From Patiria miniata (taxonomy: Eukaryota > Echinodermata > Asteroidea > Valvatida > Asterinidae), in assembly GCF_015706575.1 (NCBI RefSeq), contig NW_024037072.1, positions 16,183,162-16,247,161 of the forward strand: DNA of 64,000 bases, given 5' to 3'. Under the pieces are notes generated by a model. It worked only from the letters and a program-made list of their open reading frames with translations, was not told where the DNA came from and ran no database searches. Positions 38,901-50,291 of the stretch are shown here, piece after piece. How positions within the stretch are numbered: position 1 is the first letter of the stretch; every line of letters starts with the position of its first letter. The position numbers and the translations under genes are program-made.

Positions 38901-41320
38901 AACTTTTAATTTTTCTTCATTAGATTTTAAAGTAATCGATTTAAATCACTAGCCTCAATTGACGTTTTTGCAGGTACTCAAAAAGAAACAGACAAAAAGT
39001 TTGGGAAGCAAATACGTTGAGATAGCGACTGAGGCTAAATTCAAACGCAGACACGCAAACTTGTAAGTCAACAATTATTTTTGCGGTGCTTAGGGCCATT
39101 TCTTGTATTGCTTTCCCTCGCTTTGTCCTTTTTGCATTTTCCCAATTTATTTTGGTAAATCAAACGCCGCGAGTGTAGGCCATGATATTTCATTTTTCTA
39201 CGTTTTCATTCTAATTCTCTTGCCTCCGCTTATTTTCTTAGTTGGCGGTAAATGCCCTCTGATGCGACCCCCGAAACGGAACTCCGAGCAGTTCATTTCG
39301 AATTTGACAGTCCAGATTAAACCTTCATTCTATTTTTGGCGGGCAGGAGACACTCCGATTCTCGCAGCAATATCGGCATTTCGCGGGGAATTAGTGGAGG
39401 GAACAAACAAAATCTTGTCAGGCTTAGAACGGCGCTTCCGAGAAAAAAAATAATAGAGAGAAGGGACATGCTGTAGCACTACAGGCCAAAGAGGAAATGT
39501 GATTTAGGTATCAATCTGGATTCGGGTGTAGTAGACCTAAGCCTTTTCAGTGTGCGGCATGTGCCTGTGGCGTTCGTCGAGCACTAATCATGGGTATACT
39601 ATCCCCGAGCGACTGTTTCCTTGGACTTCCACGTTTTGGTAAAGAGCCACTGTCCGCGAAGCAGCTCAGAATTCGCTGCCTTGTTTGTCCAGCCAATCAA
39701 AACCCAAGTTCTTTGTTTTCCCAACCGGTGTCATCAAGCTGGAAATGTACCCCGGGGGCTGATAAAAAAATGCAAATCTAAATGACCTTGAGCACTCAGG
39801 ATTTTTGTCTTCTTCCGGGGACTAGAAATTATTAATTGATAAGCAGGAACGATCGGTCTCCTACTTGTTATGTTGTGTCTCTTTATGTCAAGAAAGAGTA
39901 GACTTGATAGGGAACATTCTAGCAGCCTGTTGATTTATCTTCTTTAAGATTATTTGCTGATCAAAATGTGTGGGTGTTGACGACGTCATTATGACGTCAC
40001 GTTATCTGGCCTAATTGGTATCTGGACTCGTCTTGTGTACGGGACACGGGAATTGGAATTCCGAGTACGCGCGAACTGCTGCACCGTGATCTGATCAGAT
40101 CGGACGGCATTTTGTCGGTCAAATCCCGCCCGGGGACATCACCCTTGCTCCCGTTACCATACTTAAGGAACGCTTGTAACCATGGAGATTTTTTTCTCTA
40201 TGACAATCTAATAGGAAACTGTGTTTTTTCCCTCGGTTCTTGTCTGCCGCTGTCATGGTTATGAAGCCGATTCAACGGGCTGTGGAGAGATGAGGTATTA
40301 GGCATATCTCTCGGGAATTCAAGTGTCAAAAGCAAGAGTCACGTTGGAAGGAACTGTCAAGCATGACATGTCAAAGAAAAACGTATCCACACCATAATTA
40401 CTGTGTTCCCTTTAGTACCATAACCTTCCTAATTTTCGTTCCTTAGAATATGTTTTAATCAGATGCGGCTATAGGTTCTCCAAGATTCATGAATTCAGGC
40501 GTGCAATGAAATTTGTGTCCTTGTAACAAAATACCTCAATTTTTGTACATATCTAACGCATTATTATGGCCAATAACTTTTTTTTTTTCAAGAAACGGGT
40601 TTCCGTGGACTTTAGAGTAAGCCCTATATAATAATGTCTAAAAAGCTCATAGCTAGGAACAGGCAAGGACAGGTAATTATTAAATGACAAAGTAGTTTAG
40701 GAATACGTTGTTTTGCAAATCAACAAAGACATGGCGTTGTACTGTCCGCTGTATATCTCTAAGATTGTGTGCATTATAGTCCATGCCGATGGATACAGTC
40801 AAGCATGCATTGTTCTTATTACTCTCCTGGATTTTTGAGATTTGTCTACAGAGTCGAGGGAGTGCGAACTTTATTGGACATTTTGTTAGCGGTGACTGGA
40901 CATTTTTACGGGAATTCTGCGCTGGTGAGTTTCATCAGGTGGGGCTGGGAAACCCATCTCTGTCTTCGTAAACTCTTTCCCTTGTCACTCCGCTTCATGC
41001 TCGGACTAAGGCGATAGGCAACCAATCATTGGCGCTAATTCTCGCGCAACGATAACCAATTCTTGAACGCCTTGACGAACACGTGAACGAGAGAGTGAGG
41101 AAAAGACCCAAAGCAAAATGTCCAGAAAACACAGAGCATCCAATTGGAAAAAAATGTATCCCACACAGGCGGGTTGCTCCTTTGATTTGTTTTATTATGG
41201 GATTACGCACGCCGCGTTACGATAGCAATAAACACGTTAAAGATTAGATGGGTAGTACGAAAAGAACATTAAAAGTAATGTTGTCAACCTGAACCGTAAC
41301 GGAAAGTCGGTGTCATGGGT

Positions 41321-42560
41321 CAGTCGGTAGGTTGGCTGGCTGGATTGGTGGCTAGCTTGTTTGCCCGTCGGTATCATGGCTGGCGTCCTGGTTTGCCGGT
41401 TTGCTAGTTGGTCACTGGGATTGGTGGCTAGTTTATTTGTCGGTCGGTATGATGGCTGGCTTGTCGGCTTACCGGCTAACTGGTCGGCTGAATTGCTGAC
41501 TGGCTTGTTTGCCCGTTGGTATCATGGCTGGCGTCCTGGTTTGCCGGTTGGCTACTAAATTGATCACCGGGATTGGTGGCTTGCGTATTTGTCAGTCGGT
41601 ATGATGGCTGGTTTGTTGGCTTACCGGCTAACTGGTTGGCTGAATTGGTGGCTGGCTTGTTTGCCCGTCCGTATAACGGCTGGTTTGCTGGCTTGCCGGT
41701 TGGCTGGTCGGCTAAAGTGGTTGCTGGCTCATGTTTGCTGGTACTGTCGGTAGGATGGCTGGCTTGACGGCTTGCTGGCTGATTTGGCGGTTATCTGGTT
41801 GGCTGAATTGGTGGCTGGCTTGAGAGGTATGACGAATGGCTTGCTGGCTTGCCGATTAGCTGGTAGGCTACATTGATTGCTGGCTTGTTTGCCCGTCAGT
41901 GTGATGGCTGGCTAGCTGGCTTACCGGTTATCTGGTTGGCTGAATTGATGGCTGGCTTGAGAGCCCGTCGGTAGGACGGCTGGCTTGCTGGCTTTTCGGA
42001 TGGCTGGTTGACTAGATTGGTTACTGGCTTGTTTTGCCCCTCGGTAGGATAATTTGTTGGCTAGATTTGTTGCTGGCTTGCTTGCCGGTCGGTAAAGATG
42101 TCTAGCTTGCTTGCTGGCTGGTTTGCTGGCTTGCAGGTTGGAGGCTGGATTGGTGGCCAGCTTGTTTGCCGGTCGGTAGGATGGCTGGCTTGAAGGCTTG
42201 AAGGCCTGCTGGCTGGTTTGCCGGTTTGCGGGTTGGCTGGATTGGTGGCTGTCTTGTTTGCCCGTCAGTGTGATGGCTGCTAGCTGTCTTACCGGCTATC
42301 TGGTTGGCTGAAATGATGTCTGGCTTGAGAGCCTGTCGGTAGGACGGCTGGCTTGCTGGCTTGCCGGATGGCTGGTTGACTAGATTGGTTACTGGCTTGT
42401 TTGCCGCTCGGTAGGATAGTTCGTTGGCTAGATTTGTTGCTGGCTTGTTTGCCGGTCGGTAGGACGGCTAGCTTGATGGCTTGCTGGCTGGTTTGCTGGC
42501 TTGTAGGTTGGCAGGTCTGCTGGATTGGTGGCCGGCTTGTTTGCTGGTTGGCTGGTTGAC
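41321..42560. repeat. Hierarchical GGCTTG-rich minisatellite
   Basis: About 1.24 kb of G/T-rich + strand built from TTGGCTGGCTTG-like words. The motif CTTGTTTGCCCGT anchors the order: it occurs at 41356, 41504, 41656, 41884 and 42253. Units of about 74 bp pair into about 150-bp units in the first half. In the second half a 369-bp block (41884-42252) is repeated from 42253 at roughly 90% identity. Frames on both strands remain open in places and give repetitive peptides; they are not supported as genes. A stray fragment lies at 43614-43650. Confidence 0.93.
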
Positions 42561-43151
42561 GATCTCTGTGCACAAACAGTAGATGGCGCTTTTAACTACC
42601 TATGAAAGCCTAGTGAACTCATAGATATAAAATAAACAGACTAGATCGGCAGCGCGTGCATACGCCCCCATTCACTATGCGATTAATGTGCGCCTTTTTG
42701 TGGTCTCTCGTGGACGCGCAAAAAATTAACATAAAGTAATACAGCTTAATGTATCTGTCCTGCAGCACGTGACCTAGCTCAACGCGCACACATGTGCCGC
42801 TTTCCATTTCGATTACGATGATTGTATTTTCTGCAAACTCATAAACCTGTTAACCTTTACATTGTGCTGGTTTTCAGTAAAAGCGTTTGCTTTATTTAGA
42901 TTTATCTGTATACTGAAGCGAGTAAATGCTAAACAATTGGGCAGTAAATGCAAATCCCAGTTTTTATTCACACGAACTATGGTATTATTTGTACGGTACT
43001 TTATATGAATTTTGTTAATATTATTTTTTCGTGATTAACTTTAATAAATGCAGTACTTTTTGCGCAGAAATATGTGCTTGTATATTTTCAAGGTTGCCCC
43101 AACCCAGCCTTAAAAATGACAAGTGCATAATTGAAATAAGTAAACGAATTA

Positions 43152-43281
43152 TAAGAAGAAAATTGCCGTATTGTCGTCCTTTATTTTACTAAAATGAATG
43201 ACATTATCAATTAATCTGATATTGTTTCCCGTGAATCTTCCTTTGAGGTAACCGGACTTATCTTCTTTAAAGATGTTTCTT
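43152..43281 (-). mobile_element. L1/Tx1-type LINE fragment (reverse transcriptase)
   Basis: On the minus strand this piece keeps one frame, reading FKEDKSGYLKGRFTGNNIRL and then IDNVIHFSK. These are the fingers-domain motifs of L1-clade reverse transcriptase (usual form GFLKGRYIGENIR). It is the same stretch as 45609-45735 in the larger relic, with fewer changes. Only about 130 bp are recognisable. Confidence 0.8.
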
Positions 43282-43613
43282 AATTATTTATTTCTGGTTA
43301 TGAAACCAAGGATTCCTCAAAAGTGCATGCCCCAGGCACTGTAGCTCGCAAACCTGAAGAAACCTGCAGAGAGAAGACAATGAGAAGAAATTACAGTTTT
43401 AAAGGTGGGAGGAAAACCCCAGAAAAAAAGTCCCACGGAATCAGGTAGGGACTAGAAACCCAATGCACATGAAGACCAGGGTGCCGATGCACAGTGCATT
43501 GTGCGCGTAAACAGCATTGCGTTCGTCACGTTTGGCGCGCGGTTTTTTTGGTATCCGTCCTCCAGCAAATGACCCTCCAGGTAAGGCCGCGCGTATACAC
43601 GCGGGAGGTCATC

Positions 43614-43650
43614 TTTCTGGCTGGCTAGCTGGCCTGTTGGTTAGCAAGTT
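43614..43650. repeat. Stray fragment of the GGCT minisatellite
   Basis: TTTCTGGCTGGCTAGCTGGC and the following CTGTTGGTTAGC match words of the 41.3-42.6 kb array, a kilobase away and separated by unrelated sequence and a LINE fragment. Confidence 0.6.
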
Positions 43651-44102
43651 GATTTAAAACGGGATGTCTTAGTTACACTGTGATATTTGTGACACGGGAA
43701 CCCACGTAATCTTTCAAAATTTTGAAGATGAAAGTCTTAAATCCTCCACATGTTACATTTTTGCTTTAGGATTGAGTAATAAGGAAGTATGTGGCAGCTC
43801 AAAATGGAATGCATAGTAATTTGACTTTTACCCATCAGGTCAGTTGCCATTCACCAGTTTGCCTCATGGTAACGAGGGAATATCGATAGCTCAATAGAGC
43901 ATGCAGAATTCATCCCATAACCTGGTACCTAATTTCAGTACGTGGTGGCGTCAAGTTTCTTTGAGCTCAGCTGCGATCCCTTAAGGCCTATCAACATTAG
44001 CACATTTTATTGTGCAGGTTTCTGTGGCAAATAAATGTTTAGAAATTTTATAGGTGCCCTTTCTGGATATTGTTACAGAGCCCCCCCCCCCTTTGTTTCT
44101 TT

Positions 44103-45960
44103 TTACACAAAACTGAGTACATTGTATGTTGCTGGGGACGTTTTTTTTGTACTCCATAGTTTTCCGTTTTGGTTGTAATTTACGTTTGCCTTGTGTCTGC
44201 CATGCACATCATCGCTTACCAATAAAGATGACAAATGCACAAAAGCTTTTAAACATTCAAATATGCCGCTTGAGTGGCAAGGAAAACTTGAAAAGGGATT
44301 AAGATTATGTACAGAACGTAGGTGCAAAGAATATGCACATAGGATATGTTTGAATAGGATTCGTAGGGATTCAAGCAAAATTTTGTAGTTTAAATACCCT
44401 TTAAGCTTGACGGTGTTTATGAATGCTTAATGGCTTGCCCCTTGCCCACCACGTTTCATTTCTTAAGAGACTTATACCAAGGGAATTTCAGAGTGAGACG
44501 GTGCCACGAATCTAGAATAATATCTTACACTAATGGTCAACAAGAACTAAATACCAAAGTGATGAGAGTAAAGGGTGTATACAACAACCTTCCCAGCGTT
44601 TGTGACTATGGCGTTCTACCTTTTTTCATTAATTAAAACCTTGTATATTTTTGTGATATTTTCTAAACTGCTTAAAGCATCATGAACGTAAACCTGTTTT
44701 TCAAAGGGAGTTTTGTTTTTATTATTTGCTAGGGTTATTCACCGTTCTTTTGGTATTGCCTTTTTTAATGTATACATTTCTGCTAACCAGTTATGTTTCT
44801 TAATTAGTTTGTCTCTGATAGGCATATCAGTTGGCTATAAATCCATTTTAAAATCTTTGTTGAGTTCAGTTCCTGCCAACAGAATATTAACTCTTTACAA
44901 AATTGTGGAAGGCTTATTGTAATACGTGAACAGCACTTTGCTTTTTTAAAATTCATATTGAGGACTGAAAGGTCTCGACAACAGATGCAAATCGCAAAGG
45001 ATTTTCCGTTTCCCGATCGTAGTGTTTAACAATTTGTATATCCAGTTACAGTTCAGTGCATGCTATATTATGAGATTAGAAGTCAGTTAAGTTAAGACCG
45101 CCTTCGTTCAAATTGCAAATCATTGTTCTTCTTGATTTTTGTCTGTTTTGCCATTCCAGATAAACGAAAACAGTACGTTATCTATTTTCGAAACATATTT
45201 TTGTGGGGTTCGAATAACAAATGCTTAAAAGGTGTTCCCAATGACGTCAATTAGAGCATGTAAAATGTATTATAAAAAAACTACTTCTGACTGCGGTTAA
45301 TGTCAATGGTGATTAAGAGCAAAATTATTACTTTAATTGCCAAATACAATTATTAAAAACACATTGAAAGTCAGGGATGGTAAGTTTACCCTAAGTAACT
45401 CATTATTTTTTTTATAAGGACACCCTTGCCTCAGGCATCGCTTTTACGTGAAAAATTGAGACATATGCAGCCATTGTTAATGATTGTACTTTGAATATTT
45501 GTATACATTGTTCGGATCCAGTTCATAAAACTAAATCCAAAATTGAATTTCATAATCGTTTTTAATAGAAAATCCCATTCTACTGTGGCAAAAGCATTTG
45601 CATAGTCTAAGAAGAGAATTGCCGTATTTTTGTCCTTTATTTTCTAAAATGAATGACATCATCAATTAATCTAATATTGTTTCCTATAAACCTTCTTTTG
45701 AGATAACCAGACTTATCTTCTTTAAAGATGTTTCCTATAACACTTGATAAACGATTTGCTAAGGCTTCGGCAGCTATTTTATAATAAATATTTAAAAGAC
45801 TAATAGGTCGCCAGTATTTTTTTAATTGGTTCGATCGACTTTCATATACAAAAGTGAAATTACAGCGCGGCGTTGTGATATAGGGAGTTCTCCTTCTTTA
45901 TAACTTCTATTCATTGAACCTATGAAGAGTAATTTAATTTAAAAAAAAATCTTTGTATTT
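44103..45960 (-). mobile_element. Degraded L1/Tx1-type LINE, reverse transcriptase region
   Basis: Read on the minus strand from about 45930 the frames show SYKEGELPISQRRAV-like residues, then KYWRPISLLNIYYKIAAEAL with ANRLSSVIGN, then DKSGYLKRRFIGNNIRLIDD. This is the order found in L1/Tx1 reverse transcriptase. Further on come FIWNGKTDKN, typical of the post-RT region, and a less certain C-terminal stretch to 44103. Many stops and frame shifts show it is long dead. The conserved metal-binding YxDD was not found. The upstream endonuclease half is missing, so the copy is truncated at its 5' end, only about 150 bp before exon 3 of the receptor. Confidence 0.82.
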
Positions 45961-46108
45961 ACATCAAAAGATCGAATGAGATCGCTTTGGGTATATTATG
46001 TAAGGATTTTAACAATGTGGCTTCCTAAACTGATATGGTGCACATAGTCCCATTTTTTTTATTTCCAAGTTAAATCTCTGATTGTTTTTTTTCCCCTCTT
46101 TTACACAG

Positions 46109-46719
46109 GTTCTTTTATCGTGCATAGTCCAGTTGCCATCTTCTACCGCTTGGAGAAAGGCGATTGCTATCTATACATGGGACATGACGGCGCAGGTGCC
46201 CGGTTCTATTACTTGGGCTCCTTTCTCTCCATGTACGTGGTCCCTTTGGTCGTTATTCTCATGTGCTACGCCAAAATTCTTGTCATCGTGTGGCGGAAAA
46301 CCTCAGCCGGTACGGAGAGCGCCCAGGCGCACGAGCGGTCCATCCGCCAGAAGCGCAAGATCACTCGCATGGTCTTCATCGTGGTGCTGCTATTTGCCGT
46401 CTGCTGGGCGCCCATCCACTGCATCCTACTTTGGGATAAGTTCCGGAAGAACTTCGACCTGAGTTTGACGACCGAAATGGCCGTGACAGTCCTGCGTCTC
46501 TTTGCGTTTTGCCTGTCCTACGCCAACAGTCTGACCAACCCCTTTATATACGCCTTCACCACTGCCAGTTTTAAGAAACACTTCAAGCGTGTACTGTCCT
46601 GCTCAACCCGCAACGAAACCACTGACACGAAAAGCATGGGCCCCTCCAACACCTACAAGAAGATTGGCAAGTACGTCAATGAATATTCCTCCGTGAACAC
46701 TTGTGACACTAAAGTGTGA
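46109..46719 (+). CDS. KISS1R-like: Kisspeptin receptor-like GPCR, exon 3 of 3
   Basis: Completes G197 and codes 198-399, ending at TGA 46717-46719. In order: rest of TM4 with P204; extracellular loop 2 with C216, the partner of C143; TM5 with P242 and Y250; a basic third loop ending RQKRKITR; TM6 with CWAP at 295-298; TM7 with NPFIY at 340-344. The tail has C361, a likely palmitoylation site, and ends CDTKV, where T-K-V fits a class I PDZ ligand. The whole protein (399 residues) is close to human KISS1R (398). The acceptor is ACACAG ending at 46108. Ligand is inferred from family only: an amidated kisspeptin-type peptide, with Gq/calcium signalling. A wider galanin/allatostatin-A group receptor is the alternative, less favoured because of QATC in exon 2. 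Confidence 0.95.
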
Positions 46720-46797
46720 CTTGTAACAATGGGGGAGGTTTCCCCTTGAGCTCTTACGCCATTCAAAGTATCAGTGTAGAACATCGTCGAAATAGGA

Positions 46798-46803
46798 AAT
46801 AAA
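46798..46803 (+). terminator. Polyadenylation signal of the receptor gene
   Basis: AATAAA lies 79 nt after the stop codon, the first such hexamer downstream. It implies a short 3' UTR if used. Confidence 0.65.
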
Positions 46804-49800
46804 TGCACATTTTAAATTTGGAATTCCATTAAGAGTCACCGATATGTCTCAGTGCTTATAGAACACTAAGCTCTTACCTTGGTGCCTCCAAATGGGCTTC
46901 TTTTCTAAAACTGACGAAGATACTTGATGTCTGTGACGCCCACCGTCGTCAGAAATTGATTGGAATATATCGACCGGTTCAACACAGGACCAGACGTACT
47001 TCTGACTTGACCCCTCAGCGATATGAACCGGGCTAATGGCTTCCTTTTGTCGGCCTTACTGTTTTCAGATTCCTGGTCGAGTCCCAGTCAACTTTCAAAA
47101 CAAGACAGCCTGCACAGGACGTGTAGCGGCACCATACCGGCAAAGACAGCGCCACGTGTGCGCTTTAAAGATTTGAATTTGCCGCGTCTTCAAAACTCCT
47201 TGACAGTACGTTCTTGTTTTTCGTGTTTGTCCTCATAAGCAGTATGAATATGCTTCGCTTATCGTTACGTACACAAAGCAAAGTATGTGTATTTGCGCAA
47301 TGTGTGTGATTTGTTTTAAGTCAAATACGGGCAATTATATACAATGCGATACTACGAGGCTCTTTCTACTGTACACCTATGCTGAAATGGTTTAAGCATC
47401 AAATTGTTTCACGGAAACAGGTTGTTTTTAGGCTGAGTGTTTTTACTCTTCTGTTCCTTAGAAGTAGGTTTCAACTTATAAAGAAATATATATATATATG
47501 TATATATCAATACTTCACCCATTAGTCTAGCACATGACCGTCCACTAAAGTGAATGTATTATCGAATTTCCTGATTTGCTGACCAAGTTCCTTTTCACCG
47601 ACAACATGACTCGAACGTTCTTATTGTGCCTCTTTCCCGAATATATTTCCTTTTTTTTTTTTAATATTCACCGCGGATGACTTTTTTCTTCGGCGCTCCA
47701 ACACTGTATTCTCAATTGTAATGTATGTAACGGGAATTGTGCTCTCTGCGGTGCCTCTCAAAGAGATAAGAGTAAATATAATGGTTTTGCATTTAAAGTG
47801 ATAGTAAACACAATCAACTAGTTTCTCCGGCAGAGGCAATTCGTAATAAAAATTCTGCTCATTTTATTCAAACGAGATTGTTTTTGGTAAGCCATTTGTA
47901 AATATCTGTTAATCCCGGCTAAATTCAAGGATAATGTAGGTTGGACAATGCTTGTCTTGATATCAAATGTGCTTTGCGAGTGCTTATATGAATTCTCCAT
48001 TTGGTATATTTAGGTTATCGGTACTAAAGGGTATTCTTGTAAAATTATGTATTGTAAAAAAGAAAAAAAAAGAAAAAAAAAGATTATTATTCACTGTTTA
48101 AAGAGAGCTCTTTCAAAGGCACAAAAGCCGAGTGCGAAAACATCCTTGCTGAAATCAATGACACTCCTCGGTGTTGTTAATGAATCCTGGATATTAATGT
48201 TTTTGTATCACTGTTTAAATTCCAGCGGTTTTCTGTGTTTTAAAGTTAAAGTGAGAGGTTTCCACGACAAGCTAACTATTGGATTCAATAAAAATCCGCC
48301 AAAAGTACATATGGAAATTAGACTCTGGGTGAAAGTATAAAAAAAGGAAATCCCAAAAATTGACAAATTATTAAGTATTCTTTGAATTTTGTATTTAAGC
48401 ATATTACACATTGCCTTAAAAGTGATCAGTTTTATGTTAAGTAAATTATTTCCCCCATAATTTTGTGCCTCGATTTTAAATACTAATCGAATTCCTATTA
48501 ACAAAATAAGTTAGAGGTGTAAAATAGAACCCTGTCATGTTGAAGAGTACGCTTCTCCGCTGTCTCATATACAACCGTTTTTATATCTAGACTGTTAACA
48601 AATATTGTCTGCGGCAAAATAGAGACTATAGGAAGAAATTACACGTCTTAAACTTGATGGTTATATTGCTTTCAGTGCTTACATAATTATGATTAATGTC
48701 TGGTCACCACTAATGAAAACTTGCGGTGATTAGAAAGAGTAGGTCTTCATTTGTTTTTAGGCCTATATACACAAGTCTAAAAAGGAGCAAATCTTGGTTA
48801 ATGACTAAATCAACCTCGTTTGTTATATGTGTACTTTTTTTCCTGACCAGGTCTAGTGGATCGATTGTTTTGATCATAGGTAATGAGACAGGCCAGGTAG
48901 CGTGACAGTAACTTGCCATTACGCGGGGGAATGAGAGAATTTGATTTTGATATTACCTTGAGGCATTGCTTGATCAATATTGACCAAAGATGAAAATGTC
49001 TCAGAGACGAACATCCATTTTCTGTCGTTACAGCTCACCATTACCTGTCATGGCTGACCTACTTTGTGACATGTTCTGTCTTGAGGTACGGGACTTGAGG
49101 GAAAAAAAGGTTCTTGCCCGCTTCCTTTGGACATGACACAGACATGTCATCTGCATTCTCGTGATCAATATCAGTTGCATCTGGCGTAGAATCGGGACAT
49201 TAACCTTTTCCTGTATGTAATAATCTCGATGACAGCTTTAAAAATAGATGGCTGCCTCCAGGCAAAACCAGGTGCGAAACTGCATGCCAGCAATTTACCG
49301 ATATATGTAGCTTGAGGGGAATTTTTCACTTGTGTAACTTGGGACCAATTTTCAGAAGCAGAACATACATAACTTTTATACGCGATGTTTTGGGCTAGTG
49401 ACATAGACACAGGTTCAGAGTTATCAAATAAAGAACATCGGGAAATCTATTAGGAATCATCAACGAAACAGGTTTTCTAACGGGTTGTTAATGTTGTTCA
49501 GACTGACGTTCAACGAACGGACGGATTTCTCAACTCTGACTTTATTTTATACGAAACCGATACTTACGACTTAACGTACAGACACACATCGACGACATAC
49601 CTTGCCTTACTGTAAAAGTGGGAGGGGCGGGGGTCGTTGTGGTTTGATATTTTGTTACCCTTTCCGATGAAAGTTTGATCTTGGAACCTTTAAAAATGAC
49701 ATACAAAGGTACTTAAACAGATCGAATCATAAAAGGTAAGCCTTGTCCACGACAAACAGGTCTGTTTGGATTTGTTTGGCCGCGTTTGCAAGTTTTGTTT

Positions 49801-49907
49801 TTGCTTTTTTTTTGGGGGGGGGAGGCAGAGGCTGCGAATTGAAATGCTTTTTATATGGATGTTAAATGCACATGTTTATTGGACCCACTAATGGGTCGAT
49901 CTATAGC
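46804..49907. other. No gene recognised; 3' flank
   Basis: AT-rich DNA with an (AT)n run near 47490, A-rich tracts near 48058 and a TAGGCCTA at 48758. A 98-codon minus-strand frame at 48208-48504 contains NYGGNNLLNIKL, faintly like the post-RT region of L1-type LINEs, but this is too weak to annotate as an element. Confidence 0.5.
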
Positions 49908-49965
49908 GAGAATCCTAAGTGGAATGTTTGATCCATGAGAATCCTAAGTGGAATGTTTGATCCAT
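49908..49965. repeat. Perfect 29-bp tandem duplication
   Basis: The unit GAGAATCCTAAGTGGAATG plus TTTGATCCAT occurs twice back to back (49908-49936 and 49937-49965) without a mismatch, which points to a recent event. Confidence 0.95.
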
Positions 49966-50100
49966 TGGGAGAGTATTCAACTGCCCAATCCGTAGCAATT
50001 CTGGGAGTAGGTACTAGGCAGAAATATATAATGACTTTTTGGGAGAAAATTAACTTAGTAATATGAATATGAAGTCTGGTTCAAATTAAAAAAAATAATA

Positions 50101-50291
50101 GAAGTCAACGAAACTGATACTTTTAATCGCTACAATAATGCGATACATTTTTCATGACTCAGGTCTCGATAATAACTTGATTGGTAATATCAATCAACTT
50201 CCTGGTAATACCAAGCAACTTCTTCTCGAGATCTCTGTCATGAAAAATGTATATATTTTAGTAATTAAATATCTGTTTCGTTGATTTTAAC
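50101..50291. mobile_element. Fold-back element, ~190 bp
   Basis: The outer arms GTCAACGAAAC and GTTTCGTTGA and the inner arms GATACATTTTTCATGAC and GTCATGAAAAATGTAT are inverted pairs. The segment between each outer and inner arm is alignable but diverged. The loop holds a repeated TTGGTAATATCAA and CTGGTAATACCAA. It is non-coding; the family is unknown. Confidence 0.7.

Larger units (their letters stand above)
24436..46108 (+). other. Intron 2 (21.7 kb), rich in mobile DNA
   Basis: Starts GTAAGT and ends with a pyrimidine-rich tract and ACACAG at 46108. It carries at least eight inverted-repeat or G-tract elements between 26.1 and 36.0 kb, the minisatellite at 41.3-42.6 kb, and antisense LINE pieces from 43.15 kb almost to the acceptor. 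The stretches 24.5-26.1, 36.0-41.3 and 42.6-43.1 kb show nothing I can name. They include a 124-codon minus-strand frame at 32310-32684 and a 116-codon frame at 39103-39453 with no recognisable domain. A palindromic double CRE-like site lies at 39982-39998. Confidence 0.85.

Noticed and set aside
42289-42573. 94-codon minus-strand frame rich in Q, S and P
   Set aside because: Lies wholly inside the hierarchical minisatellite and simply translates its repeat.
46082-46462. 126-codon frame overlapping the receptor's last exon
   Set aside because: It is an alternative frame of exon 3; the true frame carries all GPCR motifs and continues the splice phase.
48208-48504. Possible L1-like NYGGNNLLNIKL peptide on the minus strand
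   Set aside because: Only a dozen residues resemble the LINE post-RT region, too little to call an element.
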